In this document: positions 26,882 through 36,006 of the stretch, piece by piece
Layout of the letters: every line of letters starts with the position of its first letter
How positions within the stretch are numbered: the stretch's first letter is position 1
NCBI RefSeq assembly: GCF_000371785.1
Contig: NZ_AQUI01000002.1
Coordinates: 434,001 to 498,000, forward strand
Direction: 5' to 3'
Origin: Actinopolyspora halophila DSM 43834
GTDB lineage: Bacteria > Actinomycetota > Actinomycetes > Mycobacteriales > Pseudonocardiaceae
Length of the DNA stretch: 64,000 bases
Program-made: the position numbers and the translations under genes
Notes under the pieces: generated by a model
What the model was told of the DNA's origin: nothing
The model's input: the letters and a program-made list of their open reading frames with translations, nothing else
The model's database searches: none

Positions 26882-27654
26882 TCCGAACGACCGACCTCCC
26901 CACGGCTGTCGTCCCGGCGATCTTGGCTTGCGCGATCGCACTGTCCGGGCGCGGGAGTGCGCGGAGTCGGCTGGGGGAGTCCGACGCCTCACCGGGGGGT
27001 TTCCTGTCCAGCCTGTTCACCGCGAAGTGCGACGGGTGGAAGGTGGTTTCGCGGCTTCCGCGTAGAGCGCTCGTCGTCTCGTGCGGTGTGGCCGCACTCG
27101 CCGCACTGGTGGTTTTCCCGCTGGCTGGGCCGGTAATCGCGATGCTCGCGGCTGTCGGTGCCGGGTGGTCGGTTTCCAGGGTGCTCGGTGGGAGCGGTTC
27201 CCGGAGCACGACCCATCCACTCGGTGTGGCCTCCGGCTGGAACCTGCTGGCCGTGGGACTCCGAGCCGGTTTGTCCACGACGGTGTTGCTGCGCGAGGTG
27301 GCCGAGGAGTTCGAGGGGGCGGCCGCGGAAGGGCTGCGTGAAGTGGCCTGCGCTCTCGAACTGGGAACCGACTCCGAGTCCGCTTGGGAACCAGCGTTGC
27401 GGCATTCCGAGACGGCCGAGCTGGCGCGGGCTGCACGGCGCAGTGCGCGCAGTGGCAGCGGTTTGGCGCGAGTGGCCGATGAGCTGGCGGTACGGGCCCG
27501 TGAAGAGGTGCGGGAGGATGCCACGGCTCGGGCCGGGCGGGTGGAGGTGTGGGTTTCGGCTCCGCTGGGGCTGTGCTTTCTGCCCGCGTTCTTCTGTTTG
27601 GGAGTACTGCCCGTCGTGTTGGGCATGCTGCAGCGTCTCGCTCCGCATTGGTGA
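26878..27654 (+). CDS. tadC: TadC-like pilus assembly membrane protein
   Basis: A 258-residue GspF-like membrane protein that would pair with TadB in the pilus platform. It has a first membrane segment after the start, a pair near residues 60-95 and a final segment APLGLCFLPAFFCLGVLPVV near the C-terminus. Its GTG overlaps the tadB stop (GTGA), which fixes the start within the longer open frame. Confidence 0.88.
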   Translation: MIRTTDLPTAVVPAILACAIALSGRGSARSRLGESDASPGGFLSSLFTAKCDGWKVVSRLPRRALVVSCGVAALAALVVFPLAGPVIAMLAAVGAGWSVSRVLGGSGSRSTTHPLGVASGWNLLAVGLRAGLSTTVLLREVAEEFEGAAAEGLREVACALELGTDSESAWEPALRHSETAELARAARRSARSGSGLARVADELAVRAREEVREDATARAGRVEVWVSAPLGLCFLPAFFCLGVLPVVLGMLQRLAPHW

Positions 27655-27813
27655 GCGGAGTTCCCGGGACCGAGCGTTCGGAGGGGTGGTTCCGGGGCAG
27701 CGCCCTCGTGGAGTCGGTTTCGGCTCTTCCGGTCCCCCGAGTCGGGGATCCGCTTTTCGGAGGGAACTTTTCGAAGTGGTTCGTTCGTGATCGTTTTGTG
27801 AAAGGGGACGACG

Positions 27814-28134
27814 ATGACACTGATTAGTGGGGGTTTCCGGGCGTGGTGGTGTACGGCCGTGGCCCGAACGTGGCTGTCCGGTACCGGGGTGGCCCGTTCA
27901 CGAGACCGCGGGAGGCTCAGCTCAGCGAGCACTTGCGTCGGGCGAGCACGGAAAGCACCGGTGATCCGCAGGATTCGCGGTGGTGACGAGGGGATGAGCA
28001 CTGCGGAATACGCTGTCGGCACGATCGCCGCGGCCGCTTTCGCCGGGCTGCTCTACACGGTCGTCACGAGTGATGCGGTCACCGAGGCGTTGACCTCGTT
28101 GTTGCGCAGCGCCCTCTCCCGGGAGATCGGGTGA
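27814..28134 (+). CDS. Flp-type pilin-like protein (DUF4244)
   Basis: A 106-residue DUF4244 protein. A long basic leader of about 58 residues ends in EGMSTAEYAVGTIAAAAFAGLLY in pattern: a Gly-Met cleavage site, the Glu at +5 and a hydrophobic helix, as in type IVb Flp pilins. It is predicted to be the structural subunit handled by TadABC. An AAGGGG ribosome site precedes the ATG. The leader is unusually long for Flp, which is common in DUF4244. Confidence 0.85.
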   Translation: MTLISGGFRAWWCTAVARTWLSGTGVARSRDRGRLSSASTCVGRARKAPVIRRIRGGDEGMSTAEYAVGTIAAAAFAGLLYTVVTSDAVTEALTSLLRSALSREIG

Positions 28135-28619
28135 ACGCGGGAGGGAGGACGTACGTCCGGAACGGCGTCTGCGCGGAATCCGGGGACGTGGGCACCACCT
28201 ACGCGGATTCTCGGCAGCCGGACCCCGGATGTGCGGGTACCGCGTCCGAGGAGGGCACGGTCACCGTGGAAGCGGCGCTGGGGATCTGTTCGGTGGTGAT
28301 CGTGTTCGCCCTGGCAGCGGGCGGTCTCGCCGCCGTGATCACTCAGCTGCGGTGCACCGACGCCGCTGTGGAAATCGCCCGTCTCACCGCGCGCGGGGAC
28401 ACGGACGTGGTCGCGGAGCGGGTCGGGGGGACCCTTCCGGAAGATGCGGATTTCGAGGTCACCGAACGCGGGGGACGGGTCTCGGTCTCGGTTTCGGCTC
28501 CACCGGTGGGGAGGCTGGTACCGGGGAGGCTGAGTGCCGAGGCGTACGCGGTACTCGAGCCGGGGGTGAACGGTTCCGTCGTGCGGAAGCGGGGCACCGG
28601 GCGGGAGCGCCCCGGATGA
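28131..28619 (+). CDS. TadE-like pseudopilin
   Basis: A 162-residue TadE-type minor pilin. The signature EEGTVTVEAALGICSVVIVFAL in pattern, near residues 40-65, gives the short prepilin motif followed by one membrane helix; the rest is an extracellular domain. Its GTG overlaps the stop of the DUF4244 gene. It corresponds by position to Rv3655c. Confidence 0.85.
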   Translation: MNAGGRTYVRNGVCAESGDVGTTYADSRQPDPGCAGTASEEGTVTVEAALGICSVVIVFALAAGGLAAVITQLRCTDAAVEIARLTARGDTDVVAERVGGTLPEDADFEVTERGGRVSVSVSAPPVGRLVPGRLSAEAYAVLEPGVNGSVVRKRGTGRERPG

Positions 28620-29110
28620 GCGGGACGTGGACTGATCGACGGGTTGCTTCCCTGGGAGCGTGCGTGGTTTTCGGGAAGGAGGCGAGCGGTGTTCGCCGAA
28701 GTGTGGGGCAGTTCCCCACCGGGGACCGGGACCGCGACGGGGAGCGGGGAGTCAGCACCGTCGTCGGGGCCGTGCTGGTCGTGGCGCTGTTGACGCTGTT
28801 CTGGACGGGGGTCCAGCTCGGAGCGACGCTGGTGGCCGGACACCGGGTCCGGGCAGCGGCCGACCTCGCCGCGCTGGCCGCGGCCTCGTACGCCTTCCGT
28901 GGTGAGCACGCTGCTTGTGACCGTGCCGAATGGGTGGTGCGCGGCATGGACGCGGCACTGCTTTCCTGCGAGCGGAACGGGGCGCGCTTCCGGGTGCGCA
29001 CCGAAGCTGTCCGCGAGAGCGGTGTCCCGGGGTTCCGGCGCGTGACGGGACGGGCGCTGGCCGGCCCGGTGCACGGTGAGCGGTATCACACGAACCACTC
29101 GTCACGCTGA
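28616..29110 (+). CDS. TadE/TadF-like secretion protein (Rv3654c type)
   Basis: A 164-residue protein with ERGVSTVVGAVLVVALLTLFW in pattern near residues 43-63, a pseudopilin-like membrane helix, then an extracellular domain with three cysteines (HAACDRAE, LLSCERNG). Its ATG overlaps the tadE stop by four bases. This closes the tad operon as in Mycobacterium. Confidence 0.85.
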   Translation: MSGTWTDRRVASLGACVVFGKEASGVRRSVGQFPTGDRDRDGERGVSTVVGAVLVVALLTLFWTGVQLGATLVAGHRVRAAADLAALAAASYAFRGEHAACDRAEWVVRGMDAALLSCERNGARFRVRTEAVRESGVPGFRRVTGRALAGPVHGERYHTNHSSR

Positions 29111-29243
29111 ATTCTTCGGCCGTGCTGTTGCCTCGATCACGCTCATCGCCTTCCGCCGACCGGTCGTCGACGCGGGGGTGTACTCGGTCCCGCCCCTTGA
29201 CGTCTCTTGGGGGTACGAGCCCGAACCAAGGAGGCGAAACGGA

Positions 29244-29888
29244 ATGGATTTGGCGGCGGAAGGTTGGCACAGCGCCTTCCGAATCGAGTTGCGCGTGCAG
29301 GTCCTCGAACTGGCTTCGCGTGGCTGGCCGGTTTTCCCCGGAACGTACCCGGTCGTCGGTGGCTGGGACGGCCACGAGAGCACGGGCGTTCTCTCCGGCC
29401 GGGAAGACGTCACGGAGGGGCCGCTGCCGATTCGACGGGACTGGACGGACGAGCTCGTGGGGGCGGACAACATCGCCGCGTGGTGGTCGGAGCGTCCGTA
29501 CAGCGTTCTGCTGGCCACCGGAACGGATATCGAGGCGATCGAGGTCGATGCCGACCACGGCCGGCGTACCGCCCGCGCGCTGCGGGCCTCCGGCTCCCCG
29601 GTCCCGATAGCCGCCACTCCGCACGGTCGGTGGTACTTCCTGACCACCGGAGGACAACGGTTGAACGGTGAGCTCGCGGACGAGGGTGTGGTGTTGCATT
29701 CGGAGGACAGCTGGATTCCGCTCCCGCCGTCGACCTTCCCACAGGGGGTGCTGCACTGGAGAGTCAAACCGCAGGTGTGCGGCTGGCGTTTGCCCGAGCC
29801 GGAACACGTGCAGGAGGCGCTGCTCACGGGGCTGCACGATCTGGCCGAGCGCAGTGGTGTTGCTTCCCAGCCGCTCGCCGCGGTGTAG
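29244..29888 (+). CDS. Bifunctional DNA primase/polymerase-domain protein
   Basis: A 214-residue stand-alone prim-pol protein of the archaeo-eukaryotic primase fold. It begins with VLELASRGWPVFPGTYP and has IAAWWSERPYSVLLATGTDIEAIEVDAD in pattern, where the acidic residues should hold metal, and TPHGRWYFLTTGG. No helicase is fused to it. AGGAGG lies ten bases before the ATG. The cellular role of these short actinobacterial proteins is not known to me. Confidence 0.8.
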   Translation: MDLAAEGWHSAFRIELRVQVLELASRGWPVFPGTYPVVGGWDGHESTGVLSGREDVTEGPLPIRRDWTDELVGADNIAAWWSERPYSVLLATGTDIEAIEVDADHGRRTARALRASGSPVPIAATPHGRWYFLTTGGQRLNGELADEGVVLHSEDSWIPLPPSTFPQGVLHWRVKPQVCGWRLPEPEHVQEALLTGLHDLAERSGVASQPLAAV

Positions 29889-30029
29889 GTCGGGAGAAGT
29901 TCGTCGGCTCGGTTCGTGTAGCGCTGGCGGCAGATCGGGGGGCTTCTCGGCGGCCGCGCCGGAGGAAGACCACTGACCGGTGGGCGGGGCGAGCGCACCG
30001 GATATCCGACCCGGACATCCGGCAGAGCA

Positions 30030-32408
30030 CTACCCGGTCTGCCGTTCCGAGTCCTCCGATGCTTCGAGCACCAGATCCAACACGGCCACAGCACCCGCCT
30101 TGTCCAGCGGCTCGTTGCCGTTGCCGCACTTCGGTGACTGAACGCAGGACGGGCAGCCGGCCGGGCAGTCGCAGGCAACGATCGCCTCCCGCGTGGCGGC
30201 CAACCACGGGAACAGCGCGGCGAACCCGCGCTCGGCGAATCCGGCACCACCAGGGTGACCATCGTGCACGAACACCGTCGCCTCCCCGGTGTCCGAGTGC
30301 AGCGCGGTGGACACCCCGCCGATGTCCCAACGGTCGCAGGTCGCGAACAGCGGTAGCAGGCCGATCGCCGCGTGCTCGGCAGCGTGTAGCGCACCGGGGA
30401 TGCGCGCCGGATCCAGCCCGGCGCCCCCCGGTGCGCTACCGGTCAGCAACTCGTCGTCGAGGGTGTACCAGACGGCCACCGTGGTCAGCGTCCGCGCGGG
30501 CAGGTCGAGCGGTGTCTGGTCGAGGATCTCGCCGTTCGGCAACCGCCGGAGATATCCGACCACCCGCGAAGTGACCTCCACCTCGCCGAGGTTGATCGAC
30601 AGCCCCGGGCTCGGTCGACTGTGGTTTCCGGTGCGCAGCACCGCGATGTCGGTTTCCTCGCGTGGGGTGGTGTGCCACTCCGGGGCCTGCTCGTGCACCA
30701 GGGCGATTCCCGAGTCCGTGTCCAGCTCGTCGACGACGAAGGACTCCCCCTGGTGCAGATAGACCGCCCCGGGGTGAACGGTTCCGTGCGCGGACTCCGG
30801 GTCCACGGTTCCCAGCAGTCTTCCCGAGTCCCCTTCCACGACGGCCACCTGACTCCCCCCGGAGCCACGCAGTTCCACCTCCTGGTGCGGAAGCTGTCGG
30901 GAGGTCCAGTACCAGCCGTTCGGACGGGCGCGGAGGGCTCCGGCTTCCCGGAGACGCTCCACGGCTTCTGCGGCCACCGCGCTACCGAACTCCTCGAGGG
31001 TGTCGCTGCTCAACGGCAGTTCCGCGGCGGCGCAGGTCAGGTGCGGACGCAGCACGTGGGGATTGTTCGGATCGAGCACCGTGGTCTCCACGGGCCTGTC
31101 GAACACGGCCGGTGGGTGGTGCGCGAGGTAGGTGTCCAGCGGGTCGTCCCTGGCGACGAACACCACCAGCGCGCTTTCCCCGGCACGTCCGGCCCGGCCC
31201 GCCTGTTGCCAGAAGGAGGCGAGCGTGCCCGGATATCCCGCTATTACCACGGCGTCCAGTCCGGATATGTCCACACCGAGTTCGAGGGCGTTGGTGGTGG
31301 CCAACGCACGCAGCTCCCCGGAGACGAGCCTGCGTTCGAGTTCCCTGCGCTGCTCGGGAAGATAGCCGCCCCGGTAGGCGGCGACCCTGTCCACCAGCTC
31401 GGGGTCCACCTCGCGCAGCATTCGTTTGGCTCCGAGCGAGGCCAGTTCCGTACCGCTCCTGGAACGGACGAACGCGAGGCAACGTGCCGACTCGACCACG
31501 AGATCGGTGACGATCCGCGCGGTTTCCGCGCCCGCGGAGCGCCGTACCGGAGCACCGTTCTCACCGGAGATCTCCTCCAGCAGCGGTGGTTCCCACAGCG
31601 CGACCGTGCGTCCGCCCCGCGGGGAACCGTCCTCGGTGATCGCCAGGCAGCGTCGCCCCGTGAGCCGCTCACCCAGCGCCTCCGGCTCGGCGATCGTGGC
31701 CGAGGCGAGCACGAAGACGGGGGCGGAGCCGTAGTGCTGGGCGATGCGGTGCAGTCTGCGCAGTAGCAGGGCGATGTGTGAGCCGAACACCCCGCGGTAG
31801 GTGTGGCACTCGTCGATCACGACGTATCTCAGGCTTCGGAAGAACCTCGCCCAGCGGGAGTGCCGCGGCAGGATGCCGTGGTGCAACATGTCCGGGTTGG
31901 TGAAGACCCACCTGGCGTGCGCCCTGGTCCAGTCGCGTTCCGCGTACGGTGTGTCTCCGTCGTGGACGGCGGGGCGGATCCCGGCCAGGTCCAGTTCCCG
32001 GACGGAACGGAGCTGGTCGGCACCCAGTGCCTTGGTGGGGGAGAGGTACAGCGCTGTGGCCCGCGGGTCGGAGTCCAGAGTGGCCAGCACGGGCAGCTGG
32101 TACGCGAGGGATTTGCCCGAGGCGGTTCCGGTGGCGACGACGACGTGATCGCCCGCGTAAGCGGCTTCGGCCGCTTGAGCCTGGTGGGTCCACGGCAGAG
32201 TGGTCCCTTGTTCGTGTAGCGCGTGCAGCACTCGTTCCGGAACCCATTCCGGCCAGTCCTCGTGCCGGGCCTCCCGCCCCGGCAGCTGTTCGACGTGACG
32301 CAGCGGGGATTCCTCGTCCGGTGTTCCGGACAACACTCTTTCGAGTAGTCGTCTGCCGCTCTCCTCCCGGGAACGTTCCGTTCCGGTGCCGGGCTCGATC
32401 GGGGTCAC
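30030..32408 (-). CDS. DEAD/DEAH-box helicase with DUF1998 domain
   Basis: A protein of about 792 residues. The N-terminal helicase has ATGTASGKS (Walker A), DECHTY (Walker B) and ASATIAEP (motif III); the second RecA-like domain has GYPGT and QQAGRAGR. The C-terminal DUF1998 part ends in a cysteine cluster CDCPAGCPSC...CG that should bind zinc or an iron-sulfur cluster. This is the Rv3649/YprA (MrfA-like) group, in which the Bacillus member repairs DNA cross-links. GTG 32408 was chosen because the 34 residues before it are basic and unlike the family. Confidence 0.9.
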   Translation of the reverse strand: MTPIEPGTGTERSREESGRRLLERVLSGTPDEESPLRHVEQLPGREARHEDWPEWVPERVLHALHEQGTTLPWTHQAQAAEAAYAGDHVVVATGTASGKSLAYQLPVLATLDSDPRATALYLSPTKALGADQLRSVRELDLAGIRPAVHDGDTPYAERDWTRAHARWVFTNPDMLHHGILPRHSRWARFFRSLRYVVIDECHTYRGVFGSHIALLLRRLHRIAQHYGSAPVFVLASATIAEPEALGERLTGRRCLAITEDGSPRGGRTVALWEPPLLEEISGENGAPVRRSAGAETARIVTDLVVESARCLAFVRSRSGTELASLGAKRMLREVDPELVDRVAAYRGGYLPEQRRELERRLVSGELRALATTNALELGVDISGLDAVVIAGYPGTLASFWQQAGRAGRAGESALVVFVARDDPLDTYLAHHPPAVFDRPVETTVLDPNNPHVLRPHLTCAAAELPLSSDTLEEFGSAVAAEAVERLREAGALRARPNGWYWTSRQLPHQEVELRGSGGSQVAVVEGDSGRLLGTVDPESAHGTVHPGAVYLHQGESFVVDELDTDSGIALVHEQAPEWHTTPREETDIAVLRTGNHSRPSPGLSINLGEVEVTSRVVGYLRRLPNGEILDQTPLDLPARTLTTVAVWYTLDDELLTGSAPGGAGLDPARIPGALHAAEHAAIGLLPLFATCDRWDIGGVSTALHSDTGEATVFVHDGHPGGAGFAERGFAALFPWLAATREAIVACDCPAGCPSCVQSPKCGNGNEPLDKAGAVAVLDLVLEASEDSERQTG

Positions 32409-32745
32409 GGGGCGAGCCTCGCACAGGCGGAAACGGGAGACCGCACGTGTGCCCGCGCGGGCTCGTTGCCGAACCGGACCGAGAGCGCGCCGGGCGAGCG
32501 TGGCTCTCAATCGATGAATTCCCCCCTGAACGGGTGATCACGCGGATGCCTTGATCGATCCACCGTGGAACAATCCGCATCTCGACAGGAGCGAAAGATC
32601 ACAAAGTGAGCTGTAGCACGCCATCGCGAATGGGGTATCGGTTCGGCGTCGCCGATGGCCGTGGGACGGCCGTGCGGCGTCACCGGTGCCCGGAACCGGA
32701 GGCAGCGGGCTCTCCGGACACGACCAGCACAACCGAGGAGGACGG
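32409..32745 (+). other. Intergenic between helicase and hppA
   Basis: About 340 bases holding divergent promoters. No cold-shock gene is found here, although Mycobacterium has cspA beside the helicase. No RNA gene is seen. Confidence 0.4.
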
Positions 32746-35163
32746 ATGTCCCTGCTCAGCGTTGCCCGGTCCGGTTGGGACGGGAACAGCCGACCGCGAC
32801 CGGAGCCGCCGGGAGACGACGGAACGAGCGTGGACCCCGAGCACGTGACGCACATCGGCCGCCCACTGGCTCAGGAAACACAGCTGCACCAGCTCCGGCT
32901 CGACACGGCCGACTACACCATCGTCGGCGTGGTACTGGTGATCGCGCTCGCCGCGCTGGTGTTCGGCTACGTGCTCATCAGGGAGGTCATGGCGGCCGGT
33001 GAGGGGTCGACGCGGATGCGCGAGATCGCCAGGGCCGTTCAGGAAGGTGCCTCGGCGTACCTCAACAGGCAGTTCCGGACACTGGCCGTTTTCGCCGTGA
33101 TCGTGTTCCTCCTGCTTTTCGCGTTGCCAGCGGAAACCGTCGAGCAGCGGATAGGCAGGTCCGTTTTCTTCCTGCTCGGGGCCGCTTTCTCCGCGGCGAT
33201 CGGTTACCTCGGCATGTGGCTGTCCACGAGGGCGAACCTGCGCGTGGCCGCGGCGGCGAACGACCCGACCGCGGGCAGGAGCACCGCCATGCGGATCGCG
33301 TTCCGCACGGGCGGTGTGGTCGGCATGACCACGATAGGTCTGGGGTTGTTCGGGGCCGCGCTGGTCGTGCTCGTATACGCGGGACAGGCCCCGCGGGTGT
33401 TGGAGGGCTTCGGCTTCGGCGCGGCACTACTGGCCATGTTCATGCGTGTCGGTGGCGGGATCTTCACCAAAGCCGCCGACGTCGGCGCGGACCTCGTGGG
33501 CAAGGTGGAGCACAACATCCCGGAGGACGACCCGCGCAACGCGGCCACCATCGCGGACAACGTGGGGGACAACGTCGGCGACTGCGCCGGGATGGCCGCC
33601 GACCTGTTCGAGTCCTACGCGGTGACCCTGGTCGCCTCGTTGATCCTGGGAACGGCGGCTTTCGGGACGAAGGGTCTGCTCTTCCCGCTGATCGTGCCCG
33701 CCATAGGCGTGATCACCGCGGTGCTGGGCGTCTACATGACCAGGGCCCGCAGCGGGGAGAGTGCGCTGACCTCGATCAACCGTTCCTTCTACATCTCGGC
33801 GGGCACAGCGGGACTGGCGTGCGCCGTGGCCGCGCTGATCTATCTGCCCGGCTCGTACGCGGAACTGTCCGGAGTGGCACCCGAGATAGGCGGGTTGCCC
33901 GGCAACCCGGCCGTCGTCGCCCTCGTGTCGGTGCTGATCGGCATCGCCCTGGCCGTGGTGATCCTCAAGCTCACCGGCTACTTCACCTCCACCGAGCGCA
34001 AACCGGTGCGCGATGTCGGCGAGTCCTCCACCACCGGCCCCGCGACGGTCATCCTCACCGGTTTCTCCGTCGGGTTCGAATCGGCCGTCTACACCGTGCT
34101 CGTGATCGCGGCCGCCGTGTTCGGGGCCTTCCTGCTCTCCGGCTCCATCTCGGTGGCCCTGTTCGCGGTGGCGCTGGCCGGGTGTGGATTGCTGACCACC
34201 GTCGGCGTGATCGTGGCGATGGACACCTTCGGTCCCGTCGCGGACAACGCCCAGGGCATAGCCGAGATGTCCGGGGAGTTCGAAGGTGAGGGGGCCGATG
34301 TGCTCACCGAGCTCGACGCGGTGGGCAACACCACCAAGGCCATAACCAAAGGCATCGCGATCGCCACCGCCGTGCTGGCCGCCACGGCCCTGTTCGGCTC
34401 CTACCGGGACGCGATCGCCACCACCCTGGCCGAGATGGCAACCGAGCTCACGGTGGGCGAGTTCCTGGTCTACGCCCCGAACGTGCTCGTCGGGGTGATC
34501 GTCGGGGCGGCCGTGGTGTTCCTGTTCGCCGGCTTGGCCATCAACGCCGTCTCCAGGGCCGCAGGTGCGGTCGTGTACGAGGTGCGCAGGCAGTTCTCCG
34601 CCAAGCCCGGCATCATGGACGGATCCGAACGTCCCGAGTACGGGCGGGTGGTCGACATCTGCACCAGGGACTCGCTCCGGGAGCTGGCGACTCCGGGACT
34701 GCTCGCGGTGCTCGCCCCCGTAGCCGTCGGGTTCGGGCTCGGCGTCGGACCGCTGGCCGGTTACCTCGCCGGGGCCATCGCGGTCGGAGCCCTGATGGCG
34801 ATATTCCTGGCCAACTCGGGTGGTGCCTGGGACAACTCCAAGAAGCTGGTCGAGGACGGCCACCACGGCGGCAAGGGGTCCCAGGCCCACGAGGCCACCG
34901 TCATCGGTGACACCGTCGGGGATCCGTTCAAGGACACCGCGGGGCCTGCCATCAACCCGCTGCTCAAGGTGATGAACCTGGTTTCGGTGCTGGTCGCCCC
35001 GGCCGTGGTCACCGTGACGGCGGGAATCAACGCTTCGATCGCCCTGCGGGTGACGATAGCGGCTGTCTGTGTGATCGTGATCGCCTCGGCGGTGATCGTG
35101 TCCAAGCGCAGGAGCACCGCCATAGCCGGTTCCCCCTCGGGGAACAACGAGTTAGTCGGGTGA
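32746..35163 (+). CDS. hppA: Membrane proton-translocating pyrophosphatase
   Basis: An 805-residue H+-pyrophosphatase with about 16 membrane helices that couples pyrophosphate hydrolysis to proton export. Conserved blocks are DVGADLVGKVE, DDPRNAATIADNVGDNVGDCAG in pattern and DNAQGIAEM. In GNTTKAITKG the Lys and Thr are those of potassium-independent enzymes. A 55-residue hydrophilic N-terminus precedes the first helix. The ATG follows GAGGAGG. With the soluble pyrophosphatase at 60.5 kb the cell has two ways to use pyrophosphate. Confidence 0.95.
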   Translation: MSLLSVARSGWDGNSRPRPEPPGDDGTSVDPEHVTHIGRPLAQETQLHQLRLDTADYTIVGVVLVIALAALVFGYVLIREVMAAGEGSTRMREIARAVQEGASAYLNRQFRTLAVFAVIVFLLLFALPAETVEQRIGRSVFFLLGAAFSAAIGYLGMWLSTRANLRVAAAANDPTAGRSTAMRIAFRTGGVVGMTTIGLGLFGAALVVLVYAGQAPRVLEGFGFGAALLAMFMRVGGGIFTKAADVGADLVGKVEHNIPEDDPRNAATIADNVGDNVGDCAGMAADLFESYAVTLVASLILGTAAFGTKGLLFPLIVPAIGVITAVLGVYMTRARSGESALTSINRSFYISAGTAGLACAVAALIYLPGSYAELSGVAPEIGGLPGNPAVVALVSVLIGIALAVVILKLTGYFTSTERKPVRDVGESSTTGPATVILTGFSVGFESAVYTVLVIAAAVFGAFLLSGSISVALFAVALAGCGLLTTVGVIVAMDTFGPVADNAQGIAEMSGEFEGEGADVLTELDAVGNTTKAITKGIAIATAVLAATALFGSYRDAIATTLAEMATELTVGEFLVYAPNVLVGVIVGAAVVFLFAGLAINAVSRAAGAVVYEVRRQFSAKPGIMDGSERPEYGRVVDICTRDSLRELATPGLLAVLAPVAVGFGLGVGPLAGYLAGAIAVGALMAIFLANSGGAWDNSKKLVEDGHHGGKGSQAHEATVIGDTVGDPFKDTAGPAINPLLKVMNLVSVLVAPAVVTVTAGINASIALRVTIAAVCVIVIASAVIVSKRRSTAIAGSPSGNNELVG

Positions 35164-35235
35164 GGCCCCGGCCGCGCCACGGTCGGACGACACGGACCCT
35201 GGTGCCGTTCGAACGGGAGTTCTACGATCACCGAC

Positions 35236-35820
35236 GTGGGCCAGCTGTCGTTCTTCTCGGCCGAGGCGCGGCCCGCCCGTATCGCCGATCTGGCCGGATT
35301 GCTGTGCGGGCCGGGCCAGGCGACCACCTTCGGCCGCGGAACCGCCGCGCGTCTCTCCGTTGCGGTCGCCGAGCCCTGGAGGGCACGTGCGCTGGTCGCG
35401 GTGTGCGCGGAGCGGGGAGTGACCGCCGAACTGGAGCGCACCGACTTCGGGGAGCCCCTGATCCGCACCGCTTTCCGCGCCGATCTGACCCAGCTGGCGG
35501 CGTGCTGGTTACACGGCGCGGTAAAGTCGGTGCCTAACGGATTCATCCCGGACGGTTGGGCGCTCAGAGTTTGGGCGCTCACCTCGGGCACCCCTACCGC
35601 TGGGGGGTATCTTCTCGGGCTGGATCCGAGCGTGCCGGAAACGCACGGGCCGTTGGCTACATCACTCGGCCGGGCCGGCCTTCCCGCGAGGATGGTTGGC
35701 TCAGCGGGGGAAGACCCCGCTTTGCGGATCGTGGGCAGACGTCGTCTGATGCGGTTGGCCGAGCTCGTCGGGCCGGTGCCTGAGGGCGCCGCTGGGGGAG
35801 TGTGGCCGTTCCAGCCGTGA
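35236..35820 (+). CDS. Conserved actinobacterial hypothetical protein
   Basis: A 194-residue soluble protein, encoded just upstream of topA, where Mycobacterium also has a conserved unknown gene (Rv3647c). It has two alpha/beta halves (RARALVAVCAERGVTAEL, and ALRIVGRRRLMRLAELVG), the pattern of a duplicated small domain that loosely recalls LAGLIDADG folds. No catalytic motif is seen. Function unknown. Confidence 0.75.
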   Translation: MGQLSFFSAEARPARIADLAGLLCGPGQATTFGRGTAARLSVAVAEPWRARALVAVCAERGVTAELERTDFGEPLIRTAFRADLTQLAACWLHGAVKSVPNGFIPDGWALRVWALTSGTPTAGGYLLGLDPSVPETHGPLATSLGRAGLPARMVGSAGEDPALRIVGRRRLMRLAELVGPVPEGAAGGVWPFQP

Positions 35821-36006
35821 GTCATTCGCCACAGGTCACACCGGTTGTCCCGGAGGAACACCGCCGGGATCGGAGGCGTTTGCCCCGGTGAAACGAGCGG
35901 AGCGGGGTCGACGTGTGTCACGCTGTGCGTTCCCCGGTACGGCGCACCGGGCCGTGCACGGTGCACACTGACGAATCGGACACCTCCAGACGAGAGCAGG
36001 GTAGGC